A DNA stretch of 23,613 bases, taken from Haplomitrium mnioides. Lineage: Eukaryota > Marchantiophyta > Haplomitriopsida > Calobryales. This document shows positions 8,925 to 17,814 of the stretch, piece by piece (the first letter of the stretch is position 1; each line of letters starts with the position of its first letter). A program made the translations under genes and the position numbers. Location of the stretch: positions 1 to 23,613 of the forward strand of contig JBNGIS010020594.1 of NCBI GenBank assembly GCA_049999725.1, in the 5' to 3' direction. The notes under the pieces were generated by a model. The model was not told the origin of the DNA. It ran no database searches and was given only the letters and a program-made list of their open reading frames with translations.

Positions 8925-9404
8925 CTATACCTTATCTTGGAAGAAAATCAATCCTCTCACCTCTTTCACCAACTTCTTGTGTTGTGCGGCGATGATCTCT
9001 TCATTTATCTTTACTGTCGCCAACACTTTTGTCCACCAAGTAGGATGAATTGTGATTTTTGACATGATGTTGAGTTGAAGCATCCGTGTCAAAGCATCTG
9101 CAATTTGGTGTTTTCCTTCCATATAAACCATCTTCATATGGAACCGTTGTTGCCACTCTGCCCATCAAATCTGCCTTTTTTAGAGCTCTTTTTGAGTTTC
9201 TAGATAGATTAGAGGCCTATGGTCGGTTTTGACCACAAACTCCTTATCTCCGAGATAGTGCTTCCAATGCTTGGTTGATAACACAATCGCCAATTCTTCT
9301 CGTTCCGTGGTGTAGTAGTTCTGCTCTGCATTGCTCAATTTTCTAGAAAAGAAGGCAATAGGATGCCAACCATCCTCCCATTCTTGTTGCAAAACTCGAT
9401 GCAT
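8925..9404 (-). pseudogene. Element D RNase H and linker
   Basis: RNase H phrases: WHPIAFFSRKLSNAEQNYYTTE, EREELAIVLSTKHWKHYLG, VVKTDHRPLIYL. A stop near 9180 separates these from KMVYMEGKHQIADALTRM, the usual RNase H end. Glu and Asp in TEREEL and TDHRPL are kept. The start of the domain (the TDAS motif) is not seen in this frame; a frameshift near 9410 divides it from RT. Confidence 0.85.
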
Positions 9405-9424
9405 CCACCAAAAGTTTGATTGGT

Positions 9425-10523
9425 TTAGGGTCGTTTAGAATCATACCAATTAAGAATTGGAGCATGAAGAAGTGATTTCTTCAATGCTTGAAATGCCAAC
9501 TCTTCTGTAGCTCCCCATGTCCATGTATGACTTTTCTTCAGCAAGTTGGTCAATGGTTCTACTATTTGTACAAAACCTTTCACGAATCGATGATAAAACT
9601 CGGCTAGCCCCAAAAATCCTCTGAGTTGTGTGTGATCACTAGGAGCTTCCCACTTCTGAATTGCCTCTACTTTTTCATTCATAGCTTGGATTCCTGATGC
9701 ACTCACACGATGACCCAAGTAATCCACCTCCCTTTTTCCAATTTTGCATTTTGACATCTTCACATATAGCTTGTGATTTCGAAGTACCTTCAATACCGCA
9801 CGAAGGTGTTGTTGATGCTCTTGGAGATTCTTGCTGTAAATGAGAATGTCATCCAAAAAGACAATAACAAACTTATCTAGATAAGATCAAAAAATATCAT
9901 TCATAAGACCCATAAATGTTGCAAGAGCATTAGTTAATCCAAAAGACATAACAAGATATTCAAAATGCCTATATCGACTTTGAAATGTTGTTTTTTGCAC
10001 ATCATCTTCTGCAATTTGGATTTGATTGTATCCGCTTCTCAAATCCAACTTTGTAAAGCAATTTTCTCCTTGAAGTTGATCAAACAAATCATCCATTCTA
10101 GGTAATGGATATTTATTTTTCACCATTTGTTGGTTGAGTCCTCATACTCCTATCTTTCTTTTTCACAAACAATACTGGTGCACCATAAAGAGAGATGTTT
10201 GGCTGAATGAACCCCTTCTCCAATAATTCTGTAATCTCAGATTTGCATTCCTCGAGTTCATGAGGAGGCAATCGATATGGTGCTTTACATGGTGGGATAT
10301 TTCCTAGAATAACCTCAATCTTGTGATCAATGCATTGTTTAAGCGGCAAGCCATGGGGTAAATCATTGGGAAAGACACCGTGAAACTCCTTCAAAATACC
10401 TTGAAAATCGTGGGGAATTTTATTTTTTGAGTCCTCTTTATCAACTGTGAGTTCACATATGAGCCCTAAAAACACAGTGTCTTGGCTTTTGATTGAGTGT
10501 GCTCCAATCACATATAAGGGCAA
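9425..10523 (-). pseudogene. Element D reverse transcriptase (frameshift and small deletion)
   Basis: N-terminal part: [53 protein letters not shown]. The conserved CIDYR segment that normally follows is missing at about 10115-10135, and the frame changes there. The palm continues in another frame: [54 protein letters not shown]. After a stop at 9887-9889 the catalytic FLDD box is intact (FLDDILIYSKN, about 9845), then DYLGHRVSASGIQA and FLGLAEFYHRFVKGF. It would copy RNA into DNA; it is broken. Confidence 0.9.
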
Positions 10524-10616
10524 ATGCCTTGAATGAGGTCATACTTGATCTCCTCGAATCTTCCATTGAGATGTTGTGAGTATCTTCTTTCGCCAATCTA
10601 CTTGTGGGTTATATCT

Positions 10617-10904
10617 TCATAGCCATTTCATTCCAAGAATCGCATCATATCTCGCTAACGTCGTGATTTTCCATTCCAAATTCTCCTTATAATTGCCCAT
10701 ATGTAGAGCTATAGCTATAGTTTGAGATAAATGTTCAATAGCTTCTCTTTGGCTATTTGCCATTTTGACCACCTCATGTTCTTCCTTTTCAATTGGCAAC
10801 TTCAGCTTTAAGGCTATTGTTTGTGATAGATAATTTTCTTCTACCCCGTAGTCCACCAAAACTCTCACTGCCAATCCTTCCTTCCATCCATCCATCAACC
10901 ACAA
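10617..10904 (-). pseudogene. Element D aspartic protease, altered active site
   Basis: The active-site segment reads VRVLVDYGVEENYLS where gypsy proteases have VDSGAEENYLS or similar: the catalytic Asp stays, but Ser/Thr of D-S/T-G is Tyr, likely inactivating. The end motif YDAILGMKWL is the usual ILG-hydrophobic-W-L. It shares a frame with the first part of RT, so protease and RT were probably one polyprotein; gag is in a different frame. Confidence 0.82.
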
Positions 10905-11073
10905 TTAGTCCTCCATTTTTTTTCTATATAATATATTTGCTTGGTTTGAAACTTTTCCTCACCTTTCTTCCTTCTCTCAGCAAAACCACGAGGCTTTTTG
11001 ACTGGTGCTCATTATTTCCCTGACATTGTTCATCTTCTCCATTGTTAACATTATGAAGAGGACGTCGGAACAC

Positions 11074-11967
11074 TCACCCTTGATTATGTTGTATTGCTCT
11101 ACAATTTGGTGCAATGTGACTTATTCGACCACAGTTGTAACATGTTCTTATTTCTTGTCGTTCTTCATTTCTTCTTTCAATAACATCGTGTGGTCCTCTT
11201 GGTTGTTGATTGGAGCGATTGAAATCTCTTCTTCTGATATGTCCCAACTCCATAGGCATGGGACCGTTATTCCCTCCTATTTGCACAATTCCCAATGTTC
11301 CTTCAATTCTTTGAGCATACGAGATGGTTTCATTACCATCCTTCGGATTTCTCATCATAACTTTCCCTCGAATATTCCTTTTCAATCCTTGTAAAAATTT
11401 GTCAAGGGCCTTGGCTGAACTCATGTCTTCAATTTGGATTTGTAAGCTTCAAAATTCTTCAATGTACCTTGCAACGCTTCCTTGTTGCTCTAACTCCCAA
11501 AGCTTAGTTCTTGCGGTTAATATAGAGTCTACTGCTTTGAAATTTTGTAATAAGCATTCTTTAAGGCTACTCCATAAAAGTTGTTCTCCTTGTGTATTTT
11601 TTTGTCTCTCCTATCCTTGTAGCCAAATATATGCGTGCTCCGTTAAAAATGATCTTGCGAATAGCTTTTTTTCCAAATCTGATGCATGCGGGTAATACGA
11701 CATATGAGCTTCCATCCGATACACCCATCCTTCAACAACACCTACCATGCAGCTTCCTCCATAAGCCTCCACTTTACACGACTTGCTCATCTTTTAAAGC
11801 AATGTTTCTCAACTCACTTCTCCATTCTCTTGTTGTGACCATATTTTCACCATCTCCGCCATTAACATATTTTTTTGTTGTTGGCTTGCTATAAGGGCTG
11901 CCTGAAGTTCCTCCAACTTTGCCATCATCCAAGCTCCTTCTTCTAGATTGGAGGAACTTGCCTCCAT
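11074..11967 (-). pseudogene. Element D gag, single frame with stops
   Basis: I place the start at the ATG at 11965-11967: it opens MEASSSNLEEGAW and LEELQAALIASQQQ, a glutamine-rich segment likely to be coiled coil. The frame stays the same down to 11074, with stops at 11809-11811, shortly after it, and at two further places (after IWLQG and after YIEEF). Capsid phrases GWVYRMEAHMSYYP, SDLEKKLFARSFL and LWELEQQGSVARYIEEF are visible. A complete CCHC zinc knuckle (CYNCGRISHIAPNC, 11101-11142) binds RNA in this family. An ATG at 11978 in another frame opens a longer frame but lacks gag features. Confidence 0.85.
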
Positions 11968-12612
11968 GATTTTCTGTCACAACTTAACTACTTGTAACTT
12001 ATACGAAAAAAAATACATACACATTCCAATTGTGAAAAATATGTAAAATAAAAAGTTTAGTTGATTCTAATACTGAATCACAAAACCTCTCTCCAAACTT
12101 ACGAAGAAGAAAATCTCACTGCATTTGTTTAGACGTCACTCGAATGGAAATATGCTACTTGGAGTTGAACTCTTCTAGAAGAGCTTGGTTTAATTCTATT
12201 TTCTATTTACCACAAAATATAAATGAAACACTCTTATGTAACACCATAATTTACCATAGGTAGGATAACAGGTTCTCTTGATTCCATTACAAAAACCATA
12301 AAATCATCCCCAAAATTGTATACTAAAAATTGACGAAAGAAATGTTTGTCAATATTAAACACACAAATATTAAAAGGATTCAATAGAGAAATTCTAAGAG
12401 GTAAAAATGATCCTCTATCCATTTGCTACCATAGTATCAAGTCAACTTCTTATCTTCATTCATAAAGGATGGGATATCCGCTATCCTTTACTCATGAAAA
12501 CTTGAGAGTTTAACTCTTTTGGAGTTGATGCAAAGTGGAGATTCCACTACTCCAAAAGGTCTTTAGTACTTCTCCAAAGAGGGGTAATCCACACTTCTTT
12601 GGAAAAGACCAA
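11968..12612 (-). other. Element D 5' leader with clustered hairpins
   Basis: Non-coding between primer site and gag. Hairpins: 12463-12470/12483-12490 (8 bp), 12516-12525/12549-12558 (10 bp, with an inner 5-bp stem at 12535-12539/12543-12547), and a two-part stem at 12558-12564 plus 12573-12580 with 12596-12610. There is also a perfect palindrome CTCTTCTAGAAGAG at 12170-12183. Leaders of LTR elements commonly hold packaging or dimerisation structures; that role is inferred here. Confidence 0.6.
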
Positions 12613-12624
12613 GCTCTGATACCA
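12613..12624 (-). other. Primer-binding site of element D (initiator-Met tRNA)
   Basis: The minus strand reads TGGTATCAGAGC, the classic complement of the plant initiator-Met tRNA 3' end, one base from the 5' LTR. It is the start point for minus-strand cDNA. Confidence 0.95.
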
Positions 12625-12625
12625 T

Positions 12626-13193
12626 TGTAACACTACAAACCCACATTACACGCACGAATTAGCACAAGTATAACACATACAAGTTAGCATAAAATAAGCA
12701 CACAAAGAATTTCAAAACCCCCAAGGTAAGAGATGCCAAACAAGGCACTCTCCTTTCTTTATATACTTGATAGAAAGCTCTTTGCTTACATAAGTGGATG
12801 AACCTCATTGGTTGCTTTTCTATCCTCTTCTAATTGGACCCCTCTTTTCTCTTTCGCTCTAATTGGACCATCCTTTACTTTTATTCTCCTATTGCCACAT
12901 GTCCTAATTTTTAGAACCTTTTATCTCTTTAGTTCTCCTTCTGTCATGTGTCCTTATCTATAGAACCTTCTTTTCACTTTAATTCTTTGCTTGCCACATG
13001 TTCTTATCCTCTTCTAAAGTGCTCCCCTTTTCACTTTAATTCGTTGACTTTCTCTCCTCTTGCCACGTGTCCAACTCTCTAAAATGGCAACCACTTTCTA
13101 TTACTCTAACTTAGTAATAGCTTTCTAGATATAGTTGACACTATATCTTACTTCATTTCTAGCTATAGCTTAATAAAGTTAGTGATCGTTATA
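12626..13193 (-). repeat. Element D 5' LTR (right copy)
   Basis: 568 bp, TGTAACACTAC to GATCGTTATA; the terminal CA has become TA by C-to-T change. TATA-like box at about 12757-12767. Of the four G-box positions only the last (near 13060) keeps CACGTG. Confidence 0.95.
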
Positions 13194-13198
13194 GTAGA
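13194..13198. repeat. Right target site duplication of element D (GTAGA)
   Basis: One C-to-T change from the left copy GCAGA; the gag frame of B resumes in phase here. Confidence 0.85.
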
Positions 13199-14020
13199 TT
13201 TTCTAGATTGGAAAGCCAAGATGCAACTAATCTTTGAGCTGAAAGGATAATGGAGGTATGTTAATGGTGAACTTCTTAAACCTAGTGGGAGGAATGCCAC
13301 TGATGAGGAAATTGCAATGTGGATCCAGGTAGATAGGCATGCTCAAATCCTAATATGCTTGAGCTTGGGTAAGAAGCAATTTACCTAAGTGAGGACCCTC
13401 ACTACTTCATGTGAGGTTTAGAACAGCCTTAAGAAGGCTTATGAGCAAGGAGGGGCTTTTGCTGCCACATACTTGTAGAGGAAGCTCTTGAATTTAAGAT
13501 TTGTAGAAGATAACAACATAGGTGATTATAGTGCATAGGTCAAGAATCTGGTGGAGCAGTTGTTGTCAATCAACCCAAGTCTCAAGGAGGAGATGTTTGT
13601 ACAAATCTTGCTGGCAAGTTTACTTGAGTCATATAATGTGTTGTTGCACTCATTGGAGAGCAACCTGGGGATCTTGACTTTCGATGAAGCAAGTACCAAG
13701 CTCTTGGCTGAAGAAACCAGGAGGAAAGAATGTTTGGATGGATTTGGGCAGAGTTCTGCCTTGTTCACAAGAGGCAAGAAGGCCAAGAAGTTTCAAGGTG
13801 GGAAGTCCGAGAAGGGGGGTAACTCACCAAGTGGAAATTGTTTCTATTGTGACAAGCATGGCCACTATGCAAGAAACTATCCCAAGAAAAACAAGGATCA
13901 AGAGAAGACACTTGCAAAGGGTGGCAAAGACAAGCAGGCAAAGGAACAAGTCAATATTGCTATCAAGGAGTCATATGATGTCATAGAATATGTCTGAGGT
14001 AGAAAGGTATGGGTCCTAGA
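13194..14020 (+). pseudogene. Element B gag (continuation) and start of protease
   Basis: Copia gag in one frame from the D junction: FLDWKAKMQLIFELKG, then a stop at 13248-13250, WRYVNGELLKP, further stops near 13385, 13415, 13478 and 13536, then the long open piece 13551-13997 (LLSINPSLKEEMFVQILLAS, LGILTFDEASTKLLAEE). The zinc knuckle at about 13840-13880 reads CFYCDKHGHYARNY: the last Cys of CX2CX4HX4C is Tyr (TGT to TAT), so zinc binding is lost. After a TGA at 13995 the same frame gives GRKVWVLD, the usual lead-in to the copia protease active site, which is then cut by a TAG. The remainder of the protease seems deleted. Confidence 0.85.
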
Positions 14021-14061
14021 CTAGATTGTCAAGGATCCATAGAGTGTGCCACTTGTGGCAT

Positions 14062-14830
14062 GAAAGACTTGGACATTTGGAGCTCAAGGTTTGAACACCT
14101 TAAGGTAGAAAGGCATGGTGTTTGGAGTGGACTGTCCAAAGAGTGGGAGTTTGAACAAATATTTAATATATCAAGGGAAGGAAGTTGTTGTTTCTTCATT
14201 GATTTTCAAAAAAAAATAAAAAATCATTTATACATGTGAAGTCCAAAAATGCTTTGCTTTTCTAGGTTTCATAGTTTTAAGGGCTCAGAAAGAGCAAAGA
14301 AAATTATGGTGAAAATACTCTATATAGATGGGGAAGGGAGTATATGTCCAAGGAGCTGAAAGCTTTCTAAGAGAGTATGGATCAATCTAAGAAAGCATAG
14401 GATCAAGCACAACTCACAGTAGGGGATTCTCTATCACAAAACAGTGTGGCAAGAAGGATGTATAGGATGATCATGGAGAATGCAAGGAAGCATTTTCTGT
14501 GCAAGGTACATCTAGAGGATTTTCTAGGGTAAGACTGTGAACACAACAGTCTCGCATAGGAATTGTTACACCAAGGATGTGAGCAATATGACACCAGAAG
14601 AAGCATGGTCAAGTAAGTAGCGTGATGTTTCACATGTCAGAATTTTTGGCTATATGCATTAGTATCTCAAGAACTGTGAGGGAATTTGCATTAAAAAACG
14701 GTCAAGTGTGTGTTTCTGAGATATTGAGAAGAACTGCAAGGGGTATAGGCTATTCTATTGTGAGACAAAGCAGATAGTCAGGGGTCAGGAAGTAGTGTTT
14801 GATGACTATCAAAGGATTTGACAAGCAAGT
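14062..14830 (+). pseudogene. Element B integrase remnant, heavily degraded
   Basis: Recognisable only as scattered phrases in changing frames. IWSSRFEHLKVERHGVWSGL (about 14077) matches the GAG-pre-integrase zinc region, with the LGH His kept. GSCCFFIDFQKK (about 14180) corresponds to the core's GSRYFLTFIDDFSRK segment. SVARRMYRMIMENARKHFL (about 14445) matches GVAERKNRTIMEMARSML with the catalytic Glu replaced by Arg. DVSNMTPEEAW (about 14580) is the conserved MTPEEAW. A VSHVRIFGYMH-like segment follows (about 14630). The second catalytic Asp is not seen. No function remains. Confidence 0.75.
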
Positions 14831-15120
14831 CACCTGCAATTGGCAAAGGAGCAGATTGAGATCTCCAAAGAAAAGGAGATAATGGTGAAGTACACAAATG
14901 ATGTGCTAGGCACCTCACATCTGGGACAGAATCTGAAATTGGAGACAATGCTAGGAATCATTCCAGTAGTGGGAGTACCAGTGGTATATGAGAGGACATT
15001 TGTGGAAGGAGAGAACGTTGTGCCAAACGTTCCGGTTGGCTGAGCAAACAACCAGTGACAATGGATCTGGCAGTGCCAAAACATTGGGAATAAATGTGAC
15101 CGCGGAGACGATCCAGTAAC

Positions 15121-15950
15121 ACTAAGGAGGCGTTGTTCAGGGAGGATACCCAAACATGGGAGGTGGTTTTCTATGGAGTTGATTCACTCCATGAAACCAG
15201 ACTTGAACTCCAAGCCAAGTTGCCCAAGGGGAGGAGAGCCATAGGGTGTAAGTGGGTACTCAAGTTCAAGTACCAAGTTAATGGGGATGTGGGAAATTAC
15301 AAGGCAAAGCTGGTTGCCAATGGATTTTCACAGATGATTGGGGTGGGGTACACAGGAACCTTTGCACCAATTGCAAAGTTTTTTTCTTCAATCAAGTGTC
15401 TGTTGGCTATTGCTACAATGATGGACTGGAAAACACCTCAAGTGGATGTCAAGATGGAATTCTTGAATGGAGATCTTGAGTGACAGATCTATATGCAATA
15501 GCGAGAAGAATTTGTTGTGAGAGGAAGGAATGCTTTGTGTGCAGATAAAACAAGGCATTATATATGGCCTCAAGCAAGCATCTAGGGCATGGTACCAGCG
15601 GATTGACACACATCTGAAGAAGAAGACTTTTAGGAGGAGTGATGGAAGTCAATGTATTCACACCTGGAGAGAGGGTGGAACACACTAAGTTTTGTCAACT
15701 ATATAGATGACATAGTGATGATCACCAGTGATTTGGAGCAGTTGAATCAGGTCAAGGACCTGGAGGTGACATATGAAATGATAGACCTACAGGAGATTCA
15801 CTATCTTCTTAGGATACATGTTCAAAGGGATGGACATGCAAGGAAGATCACACTAAATCAAAAGGTCTGTATTAGGAAAAATTTTGAAAGGAATGGAATA
15901 GGAGATTGCAGGGCAGTCTACACTCCATTAGAAGCTAGTATGAAATGAAT
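15121..15950 (+). pseudogene. Element B reverse transcriptase (broken)
   Basis: The copia RT opens with TQTWEVV, AIGCKWVLKFKYQVNGD, NYKAKLVANGFSQMIGVGYTGTFAPIAK and WKTPQVDVKMEFLNGDLE, ending in a TGA at 15481. QIYMQ and a frameshifted YGLKQ region (about 15560) follow. The catalytic box reads NYIDDIVMI (about 15700), with Ile for Val in YVDD and both Asp kept. HYLLRIHVQRDG and ITLNQKVCIRKNFERNGI follow. Several stops and at least two frameshifts between 15481 and 15660 disable it. Confidence 0.88.
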
Positions 15951-15955
15951 CAAGG

Positions 15956-16345
15956 ATGGGATCTGGAACAAAAGTGAGGCTGAAGTGCAGTAGGCAGTCT
16001 GAGTTATCCTATGTCGTGGGAGTTGCCTCAAGGTTTGTGTCCAACCCAAGGATGACTCATTGGCTTGCAGTGAAAGGAATTTTAAGGTACCTTCAAGGCT
16101 CCAAGGATCATGTGCTAGAGTACAGTGGATGTCTGGAATCCACTCTGATCAGCAACAATTCACTGATCGGATATAGTGACTCTGATTATGCAAGAAGCAA
16201 AGGTCATGGAAAGTTCACATTAGGGTGTGCTTTGCTAATGGGAGGATGCTTTGGTTTTTAGACTAGATAAACCCACCACCATTTGTGAAGAAAATCAGGG
16301 TTCCATATTGTTGGGGTAGAATCCAACCTATCACTCAAAGACCAA
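15956..16345 (+). pseudogene. Element B RNase H, 3' truncated
   Basis: SELSYVVGVASRFVSNPRMTHW, AVKGILRYLQGSKDHVL and SLIGYSDSDYARSKGHGKFTLG are the normal RT to RNase H connection and RNase H start; the first catalytic Asp (GYSDSDYA) is present. After a stop at 16261 fragments like ENQGSILLG and HSKTK appear. The usual HFVRE...ADIFTK end and a clear polypurine tract are absent before the LTR at 16417, so a deletion is likely at 16345-16416. Confidence 0.85.
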
Positions 16346-16958
16346 GGCAATGACAAGTTGCAAGCACGTAGGCTTGCTAAAGGATGCTTGTGTGCAAATT
16401 GTTTGCTGAGTCGAAGTGTTGGAAATTGGCAGCTCACATTTTGGTGAGCATGTTCATTTGTATAGAGTTTTACTTTCTTCACTAGTTTAGCCCCTAACTA
16501 GTTTGGAGAGAAATTTGGGGATAGTGCTATATGGAGGTACCTAGTGGTGACATGTATCAACACCAGAAGGCTCCTTAGGGACATTTATGATTCTTGTCCC
16601 TTTCACAAGATAGATCAAGCACATGCATCGTGCATGTGCTCATAAGTAGTGTAGGTGAATATTGATTGTGCAATTCTTGTCTATACTCGTGGAAAAAGTC
16701 TCCTTCACCTGCACTGATTCAAGCACCGATAGATTTTGAACAGGGCACCCATAGAAATCTAGCAAAATGCTAGTATTGTAATGTGTATATAATACTGATG
16801 AAGAGGAGCTCCAATGCATCCTCATTGCAAACCACATTTCTTGTAACCCGTTTTTTTGCATTTGAGGCAGAAGAGAAGGAGAGTTATGTTTCTCCTCAAA
16901 GGTGCTATCGCAATTCAAGAGCGACTCATTTCCTATAAGCGAAGCCTCTCTCAAAGTG

Positions 16959-17396
16959 GCAAGTGTAAAAGAACTCAAAGACCGAATTCCAAGTAAGTAA
17001 TAATTCAAGACAACTCTAAACGAGTTACACAAATCAAAACCAATAAGCAAACTAAAGCCAAGAATATAAGACAAAGCCAAGTAACCAAAAAACCCAAATG
17101 ATTCGAGAGGAACTCCAGAATGAGGAGTGGGGCTAAGAAGCCCTTCTATTTATACAAGAGAAGAGAGGGTCATCCCTCTTTCTTCACTTACAAGTTACTT
17201 CTCATTTCAGTCTTAAAGGTGACTCACTACCAAAAGTGACTTCGAATGCAAGTAACCTAAAAGTGACTCTCCACCAAAAGTGACTTCAAAAGCAAGTAAT
17301 CCAATCTTAACCTAAAAGTGACTCACTACCACTTCGTTCAATCCTCTCTATTTTCTTATAAATAGCACAACCTTTTGCTTGTACTATTACATCAAG
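16959..17396. repeat. Target site duplication flanking element C
   Basis: GCAAG at 16959-16963 and TCAAG at 17392-17396. The uninterrupted left LTR of B has GGCAAGGCTGAG at the same place, confirming a single GCAAG before insertion and a G-to-T change in the right copy. Confidence 0.75.
16964..17391 (-). mobile_element. Element C: solo LTR inserted in element B right LTR
   Basis: 428 bp from TGTAAAAGAAC to GTACTATTACA, with TG...CA ends and a near-perfect 5-bp duplication, absent from the left LTR of B. No coding sequence, primer site or second LTR is inside, so it is best read as a solo LTR left by LTR-LTR recombination. A TATAAATAG on the minus strand (17146-17154) with about 155 bp beyond it favours minus orientation. 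A plus-strand TATAAATAG at 17357-17365 is too close to the end to serve. Three GTGACT units (17219, 17263, 17318) form a degenerate 44-55-bp repeat in what would be U3. Confidence 0.82.
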
Positions 17397-17809
17397 TCTG
17401 AGTTTCGTAAATTGCAAGGACGTGCAATTTTGTATAGAAAGAGAGGTCGCATTCGCATCTGAAGGAGGTCGCGTTTTCATCTCTAGAAGGAGATCATGTT
17501 CGTTTCCAAAAGGAGGTCGCGTTTTGTCCATAAAGAAGGTTGCATCGTTTTTCCTGCATAAGAGCAAATCACAAGTAGATGTGATTTGACCTTGGAAGTA
17601 GTTGTGCTGCGATTTCGTGTCTAGAAGGCTGCGTTTTGGTGTCTGGAAGTCGACCTACATTTTTTGTGCTTAGAAGGAGTTTGTGACTCTACTGTCAAGC
17701 GAACCCCTTCAGCAAACTAGCGTTTTCCCTTCTTCCCTTTTGTCACAATACTCATCTTAGTGGATTTTCACTGCTGCAATATATCAAATCGCTTTTTATA
17801 TTTCCAACA

Positions 17810-17814
17810 CACTC
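17810..17814. repeat. Right target site duplication of element B (CACTC)
   Basis: Identical to 5991-5995, directly after the right LTR's CCAACA. Confidence 0.95.

Larger units (their letters stand above)
7009..13193 (-). mobile_element. Element D: Ty3/gypsy chromovirus nested in element B gag
   Basis: Two equal 568-bp LTRs (7009-7576 and 12626-13193) begin TGTAACACTAC and end GTTACA or GTTATA. On the minus strand the order is LTR, primer site for initiator-Met tRNA, gag with zinc knuckle, protease, RT, RNase H, integrase, chromodomain, polypurine tract, LTR. The integrase-terminal chromodomain marks it as a chromovirus. LTRs differ at about 31 of 568 positions by hand count, mostly transitions, with no indels. 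Three frameshifts in pol (near 10120, 9410 and 8640) and several stops show that it is dead. Confidence 0.96.
5996..17809 (+). mobile_element. Element B: degenerate Ty1/copia retrotransposon, interrupted by elements D and C
   Basis: Two related LTRs (5996-6927 and 16417-17809) both start TGTTGGAAAT and end CCAACA, and the whole is flanked by identical CACTC. Internal remnants run gag, integrase, RT, RNase H on the plus strand, which is the copia order with integrase before RT. Element D (7009-13193) lies in gag, about 60 bp after the first possible ATG. Element C lies in the right LTR. Without D, C and their duplications B would be about 5.2 kb. No normal primer site or leader is visible after the left LTR, and the end of RNase H is missing. 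It is inactive. Confidence 0.95.
16417..17809 (+). repeat. Element B right (3') LTR with element C inside
   Basis: TGTTGGAAAT to TTTCCAACA, 1393 bp, or about 960 bp without element C and its duplication. The hairpin (16618-16640), TATA-like box (16786-16794) and 23-bp-period array (17444-17559) all match the left LTR. Confidence 0.95.

Noticed and set aside
11774-11980. Minus-strand frame MTENHGG... as element D gag start
   Set aside because: The overlapping frame from 11967 stays in phase with the downstream capsid and zinc-knuckle sequence and has gag-like content, so it is the better start.
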